DNA of 64,000 nt from Trochalopteron elliotii (GCA_024734555.1 JANPWX010000080.1:2709966-2773965); one strand, 5' to 3'; positions 12,401-27,400 are shown, counted from the first letter of the stretch. Program-made: numbers and translations. The notes: generated from the letters alone by a model not told the origin.

Positions 12401-15400
12401 TGTAAGTTATCTTTATTACTTTTTTTACTATATTGCAGCAGCATATATTTAATAGAGGCTTTGAAAGAAACCTCTCCAAGCATGCCAAAGCTGTGACTGC
12501 AGTTTCTCCCAGCTGTATTGTACAAATGTGTGTCTGCCTTAAATATGTCTCTTTCTCGTATGTAATTCTAGTGTAAGTGTCATATACTTTTATTTACTGG
12601 AATAATATGAAGACATCCAAGATATTCACATTCTGGTGAAGTGGTAGGCAACCCAGACTTCTTTAAAATTTGGAATGCAGCTGGATGTTTGTAACTACTA
12701 ATGACGGAGACTGCTCACTTAATAAAATTGCAGGCTAATTTAATGCAGTTCAGAAATATGGATGCTGGTCCATAAAAAGAATAACCAGGCTGCTTGGAAG
12801 ACTGACACAGTTTTCTTAGTTGAGCAATGCTGTCAAAACTTATAGTTGTAGAAATAGACCAGCTGCAGAATCTAGTCTGCAATCATTCATAATCCAAAGT
12901 TATGGGGTCAAGCAAACCTGCATGGAAAATGGTTTTTACAACAGTCTTACAAGATTTTGGGATATTTTTTCAGTTCACAAGGGTAAGTGATTTTTGATAC
13001 AACTGCAAATGCACAGTAGTGTTTTTGATAGAAACTTGTTTATCCTTTCTTATTGTGTGCACAAGCCCCATAAACTTTCTAATACATAAAAATATGCCCA
13101 TATATATGAAGCTACAGACCAGAAAGAACATCAGTTCCTGCTTAGCCTGGGAAATATGATAGATCATGCTTCGTGCTTGTGTGGGATTTTGGTTAAAGTT
13201 TTTAAACCGTAGCATGAAGTAATTAATTTCACTTGGTTTTTTTGTTTGTTTGTTTTTGGTTTTGTAAGTGTTCATCTGTGTGGTCATTACTGGAAAGCAA
13301 TTTGATATGTGTTAAACAGCTCCTAATATATATTTGAATATGCTCATAAATGTATTGTGTCTCTTCTTTCAGCAGTGAAATTTGTTTTCTTCAGCTAGTT
13401 AACAACTAAGAACCTATTCAAAATTTCAGTTTTTACTCTAAACAGGATCCAGGAACAAAAGTAATTGTTACACAATTGAAAAATGTGTTAACGAGCAAAA
13501 TGTGTTAACTACTCCAGAAGTGCTCTTGCTTAATCTTTTTTATTGTGAAGTCAGGTTTTTTTCTCTCTTTGTCCCTTATGATAGCACTAATGGTGACATA
13601 TCACTAAAGGTGTAGCTGTCATCAGCATGAGGTAATTTCCATTTCTGGACCTTAGGATGTTTAGTAACCACTAATGGAAGGTTTTAATTTTAGCCTGTAG
13701 CTTGTTTGTTGTGATTTCAGTCAGTCACAGCCAAGAAAGTTAAATCTTTCTTTCACATCACAGAAGTGGCTGCTGATAATGTTGGTTGTTTGCATTACTA
13801 AGAAACTCCAAGTAATGCTCTGTGCTGGTTTTCTAGACACAGGCACTACACATACAGTGGCAAGGATGACAGCTAATTTGAAGGATTCAGAGGTGTCTGT
13901 GTTACCATCTTCAATGCCTGTCTTACAGACTGGGGATAGAGAAGTTTGTCTTGCTTAGGAATGCAGCCTGTAGTCTGTACAGAATATGGTGCATTTGTGC
14001 TGAGGTGTTTTGCTGGGTCAGAAAACATGCCCAAGGTCTTAAAGGTCTGTGGCAGAGCTGGGAAGTTAATCTAGGCTTTTGTGGGCCCTAGGTTGGCTGG
14101 AGGGGCCAGCAGCACCTGCTGGAACAGAGGCAAAGCTAAAATGCTGCTCTGCCAGAGAGGCTGACACAAAAAGGAGAGGAGGTCTCTGCATGAAACTAAG
14201 AATTGTGCTCTGTGAAGATTGTGTGGCTCAGTATCTGCTACTGCTATTGGCCTCAGACATGAAGGGATGATCTTGGTTTGCTTTCTCAGTCTAGTCCTCT
14301 TAGGTAGAGAAGGTGAGAAAGTACAGCTTTTATATGTTGGCTCTAACACTTTAGTACATAAGTACCCATGGACTCTTTGCAATGTGGAGCCTAAAAAAGC
14401 AACACTGAAGAACTTGAAAACTTCCCTTGCAGCAAAAAGTCCTGATGAGGCATGAAAGCCCCTCTTTTTACTTCTTTTTCTGTGTTGTGGTTGGTTTGAA
14501 TCTTCTTTCAAGATTTGAACACAGAAGTTAATGTTCGTTCTATTGGAATTGACAGGCAAGAACTAGCTTTTGTGGTTCTTAAACTACTCAGCTTCTTTTA
14601 GCTTTTAATCATCTACCAGAACTGATTCTTGCCTTGTATAATTAGGCCTCTTATATTCCATGATCCCACAGCTATGGAATTCACCCACCGCTGCAAAGCA
14701 GGACTCCAGAATCCAGTCTTTCATTTATGGATAGGGTATAAAAGGGAACAGCTATTTATTCAAAACTATTAAGACCCTGATTAAAATTCTAGCACTTGCA
14801 ATGTGCAAAACCCCCCTAGAAAAATACAAAGTGAGTTTAAACTGGAATAGTAAGATTTCCTGACATACTTCTTTCAAGGGAATGCTGCTCCATTCATCTG
14901 ATGAGCCACTCCTTTGTGGGATGCAGAGGGTGTTTGCAATCTGTAAAGATTACGAAAAATAAATGTGGTGTGTATTTTTAACTGTTTAACTTTCAGGCTG
15001 GTATTTTTCATTGCACAATCCTGAAGTAGTTTGCATATGGTGCATAGTCCCACACTAGTAAAAGGAGAGGCTGATGTGAGCTGAGGAGCTGCTTTATGTT
15101 ACTGGCTGGTAGGTAATGGCATCTTCAGGTCTATCTGCTCAGGATGTGACCTTCCAAGAGAAATGAACTAGGAATTAGTTTCCTCTTTTAGAAAAGCTTT
15201 CTGGATTTTCAAGACTCTCTGCCCAAAGGAGGAATGGTAGAAGACCAAATGGTGGTGTTCCTTCTAGTTGGTAAAGAGAAGTAGTCTGGAATTGTTGCCA
15301 GGAGGAATGGGAAATGGCAAGCCCTGCAATAAGCAGAATTGAGTCCTGGATGAGATGTCCTGTTGTAGTCAAGAGGTGTGAAAGTAAGAACACTGAGAGA

Positions 15401-18400
15401 GCAGTTCAGAGATCCTAAATGTAGTGCTAAATGAAAAGCAGTAGCTTTACTTTCACACTTAGGTTATTTCACTTATTTTACTCTTAGCTAACCTCTCACA
15501 CTTCCACTTGCTGCACTCTTTGCTTATTTCTCATTTGAACAAAATTGCTTGTTGAGGTTTCCCCTGACCACAGAGGATATATTGGTCACTTAATCCCTTG
15601 CATGCATTTCCCTGCCCAGGCTGAGAAATCTCAGTATCTGATTATTCACATAAAATGTTTAGATTCTTGCAGGTTTATTTTTAATAGCAAGAATTAATGT
15701 TATTGTTAAAAATTCAAACATTTAATTCCACTAGAACTGCTACAGTTTCCCTATCTTCTGCACAACAATATTGAAAAACTTTAATCCATAATCAAAAGCC
15801 ATATATGTATTCCCCTGATGTTGATGACATTACTTTGACTGTTGTAGGAATTCTTGACAGAGAAAGGGAGACTTCCACAACTGTAAAGAAAGGTTACTGC
15901 CTGCTCTAGGGCATTTGGAAAGAGAAGTGTGCAGATTTTATTGTTTCCTGTGAAATGCAAGCGAAACAAGAATTAAAGCGATAGGTGGACATTCAAATTT
16001 GGTAGGATCCTTGTTGTTCAATAGTTAAATTCATATCTATATGAAGTGCTTAAAGAAGGTAAACAAAGCATGCTAGGAGCACAAAGAATAATTCTGAGTG
16101 ACAGCATTGGAATTCCAGATGGGATTAAATTTAGTGCAATACTACAGCAATTAGAAGTACAAATAGATAAGGGAGGAGTGACTGCTTTGACAGTCATGAG
16201 GATCATAGATTGGTATCATACTGCAGTAGAGAATAAATACATCTTTCTGCTGTGATGTTTGATACATTAGGAGGAGTGGTGAGTATTTTTTTTCTACAGG
16301 CTTATGTACGATGAGGTGGCAGTTTGGAGAAGTGTCCTCAACTTTAGATGAGGAGCTTTGAAAAGGATGTAGATAGTTGGAAAGGATTACAGCTGATTGC
16401 AGTAATACAGGTAAAGTTATAGAAAATATGATTCTGAGCAAAGTTTAAAACAAAATTGTGTTTAGTAATGTAAGTTAGGAACAAATATAGTTTTGCAAAG
16501 GCTAGTTAATAAAGATACTTTTTGCTTCTTCACATAAAATATGGCAAGACAAGGAAGGAAATTTTAAGTGGGATAAATGGAGAACCTGGCTTAGAGTGAT
16601 ACCTAAACAAAAGAACAAATTATATTACCAGTGTTAGAAGTGAAATTACCTCATGGAGAGGTTTTAGAATAGGTTTGGAGCCTGATGGTTCTGTTTACTT
16701 CATGTGTTTTGGTGATGATGTGCAGAAAGTTTCATTGGTTTTTTGTTTTGCTGAAGGACTGCCTGCCTTCATATTTGATGAATCAGATGTTAAACTGGTA
16801 TGTTTCTTTAATTTAGTCTTTTAAAAAATAATAGTTTGAGGTGAGCTGAGTTTGACTGGCTGAAATATAGTCAAGTCTTTTAAAGAGAAACTTCATAGTT
16901 GCTTCACAAGAGAAAGTTCAGTGAATAGGATTAGATATTGAATGTCATGAGGATCAACATGTGCCTGTGCAGAAGTTTTAACTACTTAATGCGGAATTTA
17001 TTGCTGTGCATCTGAAATCTTAGAGACTTGCTATATGTAAATGAAATGTTTCCAGTTACCTCTGGGTAAAAGGTCAAGTTTAAAGCACACGTAACACAAG
17101 TAACACAGGGCTTCAGTACCTAGGAAAATAATGAAAGTTATTTCATATTTAGGAAAGTTCCTTGTATTTATTCCAGTGACCATTGGAAAGGCTGTGAAAA
17201 TTTCTGGAAGAGTAGCATCTACTTCTGTTATTTCAGGATTAAGCAATGATTATTTGGAATTTGATCTTCTTTGCTCAATAGCTAAATGAAATTTTTACAA
17301 TTCCTAAAGCCAGTAAGTTCTAGTAGCTTTCTTAAGGTACAAATGATCTGTTTTAAGCAAACTGATTTTGTTAAACAATTTCAAGTTAGCATCTGTAATA
17401 TTTATACAAAGTAACTTCTTTTTTTTTGTTTGACAGTGGCGGTTAAAGCATCAAATGCTAAAAATAACATTAACATTTCTAATTGCTTCAGGTTTGTTTA
17501 ATTACTGTTTCCAGTAGTGGGAAGAAAAGCTATTCAAACAAGGGACTTATTCCTTGGTTTAAGAGAGATTGGCTCACTCTCAGATGTTGATTTCTGTGGT
17601 TTACATGGATGCCTGAGAGGTTTAAGTAGCTTTCTAGCAAGTACAAAAATAGTCATACTGGTTTGAAGTTGTAGTTGCTTTCCCAGATCATAGAAATATA
17701 TAGGACAAAATAATGTGTAACTGCTAGTTGGGAAAGCATGTCCAGGAAGACTGAGGTGTGCTCTGCTGAAGTCTGCTCTCAGCAGAGATGTTGCTTGAGT
17801 TGCAGGGAGGGGTCTGTGGTGGAGGCTAAAGAGTAACATCCTCTGGTTAAGGAGAGTCCTTTCATATTTTAATCAAACACCTGAATGGCTGGGGCTAGCT
17901 GCTTATTATTGTGAACCATAGACTTTATCTACAGCAGTGACTTTGTTTTAAAATGCTCTGGGAAAGTGTTATTAATCTCTGTCTGCCTCATTAAATATAT
18001 TTTGCTGCTTCTTCAAGGGGTTTCTGAGGGCTTGGTTGTGATTAGATTTTCCTTTTTTTGTGGTTTTCTTTTTGTATGAAAAGAGATACTTACATTTGGA
18101 TTAGAGTAATCAAAGTAAGAGTAGGTGGGATTTGGGTTTTCATTTATTTGTTTTTTGTTGCACAGGAAGCAGATAGTGTTTAAAAAAAATTAGAAGCCAC
18201 ATAGGGAAAAATGTTCTCACTGCCTTTATTCAATAAATCAGCAATAAAGATCAGGGATCTTAATACTCACTAAGGTTTTTATTGGGAAAATGGTGGGGTT
18301 TAGCTGTTCACGTATTTTTAAGGAAATGTTGGAAACAGGGATAGTGAAGAACACAAATTACAAAAGAATGCACACTAGTTGCAACTATTTGACTTAACAA

Positions 18401-21400
18401 AAATTATGTTTTCTTTTGTAGTCCCAGGATAATTATTTAATCAAAAGGCATCTCTTAACTTAAATTTTAAGAGGAGATACTAAAAACATACTGCTTCAGC
18501 AGGGAAGGGTGGGAGCTTTATGTGCCCTTTCAAGTGCATTTTTGAACCTGGACAAGAATGGCAGGTCAAGAGTTCTCCATGTGTCTTTCTGTTACATTTC
18601 TTGTGCTATTAAACATGGTGTCTTTCTACCTCAGAAAAATGAGGATGTTAGTAAGCATTTATGCAATCATAGTGAATAGATAATGTCCTATGCTAAAAGC
18701 ATGACATGGTTGATCTAAAGACCAGGGCTGTTATACAGATTTGTGTTTTTTAAATTGCACAGAGAGGGATGTGCAGGCATGGGATTCAGCGTGACTTAAT
18801 GCAACATGTATAGACATGCAGATATTCCCTACTACATTTAAAATCCTACTTTTATTTTGATTAATTGGAGAGGAAATAATTAATATTTTTAGTTTTTCAG
18901 AACAACAGTGATTTCCCAGAACTGTGCATAAGTGATCTGTATTTTGGCTAGTTTAATGTAATTAGCTTGATGATGCCTAAATTTCATAATCAACACTGTC
19001 TTCTCTACAGTGACATTACCTTTCTAAGAAAAAAAGTATCACACAAAACTGGAGGTTTTTAAAAATCCAGCTTTTGTCTTAATGAAATGTTGCTTACTAA
19101 TAAATCCCTCAAGGGTGTTTGTCTTTTTTTCCTTCCTCACTTCCCTTTTTTATCTCTTTCCTGTTTTGCAAAACCTTCACGTAGGTCATTTCAGCCACCA
19201 TAATGGCCCTTCTGGTTTTCCTGGTATTTTTCAGCCAGTTTTCAGCACTGTTGTTTGGTAGTGGGCAGTGTGGTACTCAGCGTTTTGCCTGGTGTCTCAG
19301 CTGAGAGGATGTCATACATAGAGAACAGGGGAGTGTGAGGAAGCCTGGATGAAAGAGCAGGTTGAACCCCTAACTGCTGTGATCCACTGACCTCCTTTGT
19401 GAGGTCTGACTTTCCCTATGCCCTGGCAGAAAGTACATGGTTCCTGTTACAGCTGGGGGTTTCTATGCAGGCATGTGGATGGGGGTGAATTCACCCTTAA
19501 GAACAGCCCATCCCTCTGTAGGACTCTAATTTGATAGGTGAAATATAGTATAAAGTAGTGCAGATTTTAGTTTAGAGCACTCATTTGTATTTGAATACAG
19601 TGAAGTAGATCCTGGAGTTTTGAATCTGAGCAGCAGTCATTACACAAAAAAGGAAAGATTTCTGTGTTCAGAACACCTAGATATGCAGGGGCCGTTACAC
19701 TAATAAGATGACTAATAATCTAATTCATTTGCAAGAAGTACATTTGCTCATATGCTAGCATCTTAAAAAGTCTGCATAATCTTTAATGAAAATGATGTTC
19801 ATTATATAGAAGGGCAAATGTGCTACCAGTTATTCTTAGTAGAAGCTTTTAATAGGAAACTGAACAGTAATTTGTCCACATTTATTTTCTCTAGTTCATA
19901 TTTTTCACTTCTGTGAGGTGATATCTTATTTTTCACGCTTACTCCAATCTTTCTAAAATGTTTGGCATGCCAGCAAGCTTATCGAAAAGGCCAAATTATT
20001 CTCTACCCTTTGTTTAGAAATACATTGCCATTGTTTTCTAGATCAGATCTTTTCTTCCTTTAGTACCAATACACTTGAGTAAAAGTTACTATCGAGACTG
20101 TTAGCTCCCATTTCTCTGACACAAGATACTTTCTAAACAGATGTCTGATTTGGAGTCAGATTAAAAACACACTTTCTTGTAGTTTCGGAATTGGTTTTCA
20201 AATTGAGGAGGTCAGCACAAGCACAGGGTTGTCAGTTAGCAAAACTGGTCTCATCTAGAGTTGTGATACTGTTGTCCTTTTGTCAGGTTTTAGCCTCAAC
20301 TGCTTTGATTTTCTACCACCAGGGTCCTCCAGGTCCTCCAGGTTTACCTGGTCCTTCAGGGAAGAGAGGTCCTCGGGTGAGTAAAACAACTATGTTCTTC
20401 TGCACCTCTAGGCAGGGGCCCAATATTCAGACTGAAGTTTGCATAATTTTGTTTTTCTCAACTTTATTCATATGCTTAGTGATTATGAAAGTGTATGATT
20501 CTTAATGTTTGGCAGATAGGTTAAAGCAAAACAAACCAACCGTTTCTCTTGCTGTGAGCTTCCAGCGTAGATAATTCCATGTATTGGTGCACACACTGAA
20601 CATTGTTATATTTGTACCTGGCTTTTGCTGCTCCCAAAATTAACTTCTAGTTTTTCCATGCTGCTCCCATCTGCTGCAATCTAAGGTCATATTCAGTTGT
20701 TTTTGGAGTGAGGGGGAGTGAGCAATGCAGGCTGTGGCCTCAGAGGAGCAGGCACAGGATACAAAATTAACCACTGCAAGACAGAGTGGGGGGGGGGAAA
20801 GTAATCCCAAAAATCTTTTAGTCTTTTGAGCTTCAGCAGCTTGATCGTATCAGGGTGCTTTGCTAAAGAAATCAGCTGTGGTAGGAAATGGTTTATTTTG
20901 TGTGTGTGGGTGCACCCCACCAGGTGGCCTTGCCCTGTGCTGGGGACAGAGCGTGGGCTTTGCCACAGTGGGCTGTGCCCCCACTCCACAGAGGGGGAAG
21001 AGGCTGTGCCACTGCACAGATCACTTGATGAGGCAAAAGAGGGTGTATCTGTGTTTGTGCAGTTGTATACACAAACCATTTGCTTGAGCAGTCCCCGAGG
21101 TCATGGTTGATCAGGGTGGGTTTTAGGGGAAAGGCAGCTGGAGGGAGTAGGTGAAGGTTTGCTGTGGGGATGATTTCAGGCCATGGGAGCTGGGGATGTG
21201 AATGGTTGTAGCTGGAGTGCCCTCATCAAGGCAGATTAAAAGTGGGAGATGAGGGAGTGGTTTATATGCAGGCTCAGCAGGTGTGTGGGAGGAGTTTTGA
21301 TTCAGCCTTTGAGGAATGTTTAAACAAGATGCTGCTCAATAGCCAGAAAATCACAGGATGTTCTGAACTTGGCCTGGTGTGTAGGAAGTGCACTGGTCAA

Positions 21401-24400
21401 AGAGGCCAAAAACCAAACTGATGCTTTAGAGCATTTTGGAGGCAAGGGAGTAGAAGAGACACGTTTAAAAGTATAAAAATAAAAAGCATTCCTTCAAATT
21501 CATCTCTTCATGACTTCTCGGATCCTTCCGTGTAAGACCTGGCAGTTCTTACAACTCAGCTTTTTTATGTTGCACACTGCCTGTGGCAAGGATATCTCTG
21601 GCATCAGAGGCAGGATCTCACATATTGAAGTAGATCCTCACAATTGTGAAGTTTTCTTTGCTTTAGAGGAGGCTGTTCATATGTTTAAAGCCACACCTAT
21701 TGGTGAGATTGCCCTTGCCCAGCTGCAATTTGTTTGGGATTTTTTTTCTGAAGGACTTTTTGCAGGTATAGAGTACTTAAAAGCACAGTGCTCTACTGTG
21801 TGAGTTCTCTGGATTAGTTATCGTGTAGGATATACTTTTCAATGTGAAGGGACAGCTTACAGTAAGGTGCCTGGAAAAGTATGAAAATGGCTGGGATTAA
21901 TATTTACCAGTAGTTCTGAGTTTAAAATATATTTATGTGGGCCAAGCAAGTCTATAGAACTATTTGATAAGAAATAAATGGTTTTGAAATGTCAGTGTTC
22001 TTTAGTTTGTACTATACTGATAAATTCAGGCAGGTGCACCTAGTGATGATGTATATTATGACAGGAGTTTTGTGAGCCAAAAAGCCTGTGAAAACTGTTG
22101 GCTCCAAGTACATTTCCTCATCTAGCAGCCTGACCTGTGACTTCTGTTTTCCTTCACATGAGCTGCCATTTGTGATCCTGAAATGTGACTCAAGGGTGTC
22201 AAAGGGAAACAGCAGAGTGCAGAACTGCATTGCCTGGGCTGTCATCAGAGTGTGTGTCCAAATCTGATCCTGACAGAGATCCATGTGGTTGGGACACTTG
22301 GGGCATGTATGATTAATGGCTAGAGATTTCCATGGAAAACAGGTTTTGATCCCTGCAATTCTATGGTAAAGAAGCTCACATCTGACAATGTTATTTAAAT
22401 GTCTTGGCTTGTTCCAAGTTTCTTGATAATGAAATTTCAGCGGTTTCAGAATTAGTGATGATGAGAAACTCTTCTGATGCCTCATTCCATGAGAATGCTT
22501 TTGCACTTCTGTAGTCCAGTACTGTGCCCCAAGACAGTAACACTTGTTACAGGCAGTGAAAAGCCATTGTGGCACTGCAGCTATGTTGGCACTTCCTATT
22601 TGTTTCCTTTCTCCTAAATCCCTGAGAGTGCCTCCAAAGTTGCCAGTGTGCAAATTAATCTCTCAAAGAGCACATGGGATTAGTATTTCTGTGGAGTTAT
22701 GTCAACATTGTCATTAGTGAGTGGGAGCACTTAAGAGATGCAGCTTTCAGTGTTACTGCAAGGTGTAATTGGTAAATGCAGCCTCGTGTGGTGGAAAGAC
22801 AAACACTGAGTTTATCTGTTGTTAGACCACTGAATATACAAGAAAGTTAAAAAGTATTCTTATTATATTTTGTATTTGGATTTTGGAAGAATTTTGGCCT
22901 TAGTGAATTCAACAGAAGCTTTGTTGCCAGTTTACCAGGGACAGATTTTCAGCAGTTTGGTCCTTCAGTACTTGGAAGATGAATAGCTGCTGACAGCTGT
23001 TGCAACAAATATTTTCCCTAATGTGCAATTTTTCAAAGAGTGAAGGTTGCTGAATGTGTTGCAGGAACAGACACTTACACTGGAAGGTGCAGATAGTCTT
23101 CATAGCTTATTCTGTTCCTGGAGCAGTTTAAGTTGGATTTTTAATAACAAGTTCATTTTCTAAAGTAGCTGTGGGAGAAACAGGAGAATCTGTGACTTTT
23201 TTTTTTTTTAAGAAGGTGAGATGCATTGCTTTGAGACACCTTTTAAGTCACTAAGAACTCAACCACTTCCTTCTCTTTGCAGTATATATTTGGGTACCTC
23301 AGAATGTGATTTTACTGATTTTATTCCATGCCTTCAAGTGTTGTAGCTGGAGAACAACATTGCAGTGATTATGCCAAACACCTGTTAAGAATTACCTGGG
23401 AAGACAATAGAAACAGATTTGTAAAAGAAAGGGGAGTATTAACCTTCACTTTTAATTTTTAGGAAGGTGTGTATGTTTTATTTCTTGTGAATCCTTTGAA
23501 AATCCTAACCAGAGATTCTAAAAGCAGGAAAGATGCAGTAAAGTTATTCTCTGCAAACCATTCACATTTGTTCAGTGGTGTACTGAGTAATTCCATTTGT
23601 TGTTCTCCTTCATGTGTTTGGGTTTTTTTAATAGGGTATTCCAGGACCACACGGTATCCCAGGTTTGCCAGGATTGCCAGGTCCCAAGGTGAGTTTATTT
23701 ATCCGTAGTGCCAGGTAGTAAATGAACTTTTAAATGACTTTTTGGAAGCCCCAGGGCTGTTTCCTATAATAGAAGTAATTGGCCTTCTTTTGTTTACAGG
23801 TGGAGACTGCTACTATAAACATATTTTAATTATATGTAATCAATCAAATTGAACTTCAAATCAAAACAAAATAGCAGATTACTCAGTGGAAATAAACTCA
23901 CCTATGTGTGCATGGTGATGCCTTGGAAACTGTTATCTTTGCAAGTAATCTGTACTTCCCAAAAGAATTTCTATAAATCAGCTCAGCCTCTGATAAACTG
24001 AGGTTTAAATGCTTAGTTGCTGTAAACTTCTGCTCTGCTTAAAGAAAAAAAAAAGAAAAAATGTAGACTGTCAGTCCCTATAAATTGCTATTTTATTGTC
24101 CATGTCCAATCTTTGATATTGCAATATTCTAATATCTCAGGCATTATTATTAATTAATATGCTAGAATAATTTTCTGAAGCATTATGGAAGTGATGAAGT
24201 GATATTTAAAGTCAAAGAAAAAATACTGGACTGAAAGCTCAAATAACACCTTCAATCTTGTGTAACATAGGCTCTTTAAATAGATTTGACAGATTTGTGC
24301 AGTTGCAGAATGCCTTCAACTCATATTTAGTTTGAACAATTTGATAGATCTCCTAGGAAAAAGGCAGCACCATGCTTTGGTTAGTATAATTCCTAATTGC

Positions 24401-27400
24401 AGGAATCTGACATGTCATGACAGGTGCTAAAATCTGCTTGAGGACATAAAAGAAATTTAATACAACTTTCAGTGCCAACTGCTGTAAAACCAAGTGACTC
24501 TGGTTTTTGTGTGTGTTTTATCTAATTCAATAGAGACAGTTAAAGATTCGTAATTAATTTTTACTGTATTTGTGCTGGCTATATAATAGAATACATTGCT
24601 AGGAAAATAATTAATTGTACCCAGTTACCCCTAGACTTTGTTTTATAATTTATTTTCTCCCTCCACTGGATGATAATTTTGATCAGTTCTGTAGCTCTGT
24701 CCATGACTTTAAAAACAGAAGGACTTGTACATATGTATATGTACTTATATATGTATTTTATTTAAATATAAATATATATATACTGTTAGTTGCTTTGTGA
24801 TCTTTTTCATTTCTGTTAGATTGTAAGTTATCCTTTCAATACAAGTATATTCTGAAGTGGTTTTCTCTACATAAAAATTAACCAGGTGCTCCTGAAGTTT
24901 TGGCTACAAAGATCCAGTTGACTACATTGAAATACTCTTGTTTGATATTAAAACATGGCAGATGAGTTGCAAGAATCTTCTAGTAGTAAATGAAGGCAGA
25001 ATTTTATTCTGACTTTAGGGTACATGAATTTTTCTCTCCTGTGCTGAAGGATCCTTTATGCAGTTGTTTCTGAAACGTGGCACAACATTGGTAATCTTGC
25101 AGCAAAGTGCCCAGCCTTGAGTGAGGGCCAGCAGTTCCAACCAATACCCAATCCCTCAGCATTTAATTCCTGATAAACAATTGTTTTTAAAGTAATGTAA
25201 GGGTATCCATGAGGTTTGACTTTATTCTTGGCTCTTTGAAAAATACATTAGTTGAGAAAATCTAATTTTATGGATTCTGGTACTGTGGCTGAGCCTGAGG
25301 AAACCTGTACGAGGTTATGGTTCATGCAGTAATACAGCCTGATAGTCCTGCACACTGCTGGAGGAACAGCTGGTGTCCTGAAGTGATGGAGACATGGGCA
25401 GAGAATTTGGCTGGAGTGTCTGCTCTAATCCTGCTTGGATTTACCAATAAATCTGCTTTTTGAAATTTTGTGATTTTACAAAATTTGGAAAATGTAAATC
25501 TCATTGTAGTGTGAACCTGCACTGTTTTATTTTTTCCTAGTTCTTTACTGAAAAAGTTAGGAGAAAAATATCTATAATAAGAAGCACATTCACATGTTTT
25601 CTCCTCTTGCTGTAACAGTTGAGAATACTTGTTTTAGCGTGTATTATTAGAAATTCTCTCCCAATGGTATTATCAAGCTTAATTTCTCTGCAACAGGGCC
25701 CTAAAGGAGACCCAGGATTCTCTCCAGGACAGGCAAAATGTGGAGAAAAGGTATTATTTTCTTAATTATAGAAAAATGTTTTGTATGTTCTATTCTTCTG
25801 TGAAGTCTCATTTAATATTCAGATAATTTATAACAGCAAAATGCTTTGTATTTAACACTGTTGTATTTTAGCAGTTAATTATGTTAGACTGACCATTGTA
25901 GACACAGGTGACATAATGAATCCAAGGAAAATTAAAAAATATATTAAAAGTTGAAACTTAAATTGTGTATTTGATTTAATTTATAAAAATAAAATGTAAG
26001 GACTTTTAGAACAATAGAATTGGATTAGGTTCACACTGATATAGCAAATTACAGATTCCAGTTTTCCTTAGTACCTTGCATTATTCCAGAAAGTTGTGTA
26101 GAACAGAATTTTGTGATAACAAATGCACACGTTACTGCACATTGTATTTTATTTAACCACTTCTAAAAATGGACTCTTGATGCTAAGATTTGTCCTTTCA
26201 CTTCAGAGGCTTTTCCTGCTACTGCCTCCTAAGCCTCTTTAGCCAAACTAGTTGCTGCCTTTTCTGTCCAAAATACTTTATTATAAATATTTGAATATTC
26301 CATTCTTCATAGAAACTTCAGGCTTGAAAGCTTGTGATTGCTTCATTTTTAGATTGACACTAAAGTTTCATACATAGTAACGTGATAACACTTAACATGT
26401 AGTTGAATGTTTGCATTTTAATGTGTTAGCCTATGCTGTATGTTTAAGAATATCTTGCATTTGTGCTAAGTTTTAATATGAGCGTTTACTAGTAGATCAG
26501 TTGTGGAATATTTGTGCCAAGTAGGAGGCACTGTAAGAGTCGAGGACTGCTGTCTGTTATGAAAAAAACTTTAGCAAATAACTATGGTTTACTAGCTGCT
26601 GATGTGTACATAACTTATTTTTAGTGCATGCATGCTGTCAAACCCTAAAATTCGCAAATACATGTTGACAATGTTTAAGGGCTGCTGAGAAAAAATTCAG
26701 AAATATCTGCTGGTGCACTGATGAGAAATTGAAGTGCAGCTTCTGTAGAAATAGCTTTATTTTAATCAACCAGCTTTTTGAGAATCAGATCATAGTGTGG
26801 TGAGCTGTACATGGCTCCCTGAAACTCAAGCTATGTTCTTTGGCATGAGCCCAAGCAGCCACAGAGCAGTCTAAAGCCCACCCTTATACGTGTATGTTCC
26901 TAAATATATGTTGACTGCATTTATAATCCAGAATTATGGGATTGATATGCATTTTCATAGTTGTCATTATTTTGTGTTCTTAATTTTTTGCCTCAAGTGA
27001 AACTTGCTCGCTCTAATTAATGGACTTAAATTTACCTGGATGCTAACTCACTCCCAGGATTCATTCCTTGACTTACTGGGTTTGAATTCAGGCACTAATC
27101 ATGAAAGAGTGAATCTCTTCACTGTCAGTCCTGAGCAAGAAGAAAAAGAGCTGAAAAAAACCTTCCCTTCTTCCCCATCTTCAACAACCATAAAAACTGG
27201 CATCTTTTTTCCATCTCCCCAGCATTTGAGATGCTCTGATTCTTATTCCCATATACAATCATGTGGTTGTGAAGTTTAAAGAACCTGAAGAGAGTAGCAG
27301 TGTTGCCCCACAGCCTCTTTGTCCATATGCCTCTCTCAGGTTGTCTTTCACACAGATGAGATTGAGGCCATGTTTTGCACAGCACACACCATAATGGCGT

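Noticed and set aside
12402..12452. Reading the large exon on to the stop after 12446
   Set aside because: A consensus GTAAGT donor directly follows GPP, and exon 4 continues the triplets in phase 0. The extra residues are tyrosine/phenylalanine-rich intronic translation.
14071..14559. Minus-strand 162-codon frame in intron 3
   Set aside because: No recognisable domain, signal or neighbouring splice structure. Length is compatible with chance.
14738..14748. TATA-like GGTATAAAAGG in intron 3 as an internal promoter
   Set aside because: Isolated motif in AT-rich sequence, with no CpG cluster or exon downstream.
16046..16255. Plus-strand frame resembling a retroviral or transposon remnant by composition
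   Set aside because: No motif of a reverse transcriptase, integrase or protease could be identified. Resemblance was only impressionistic.
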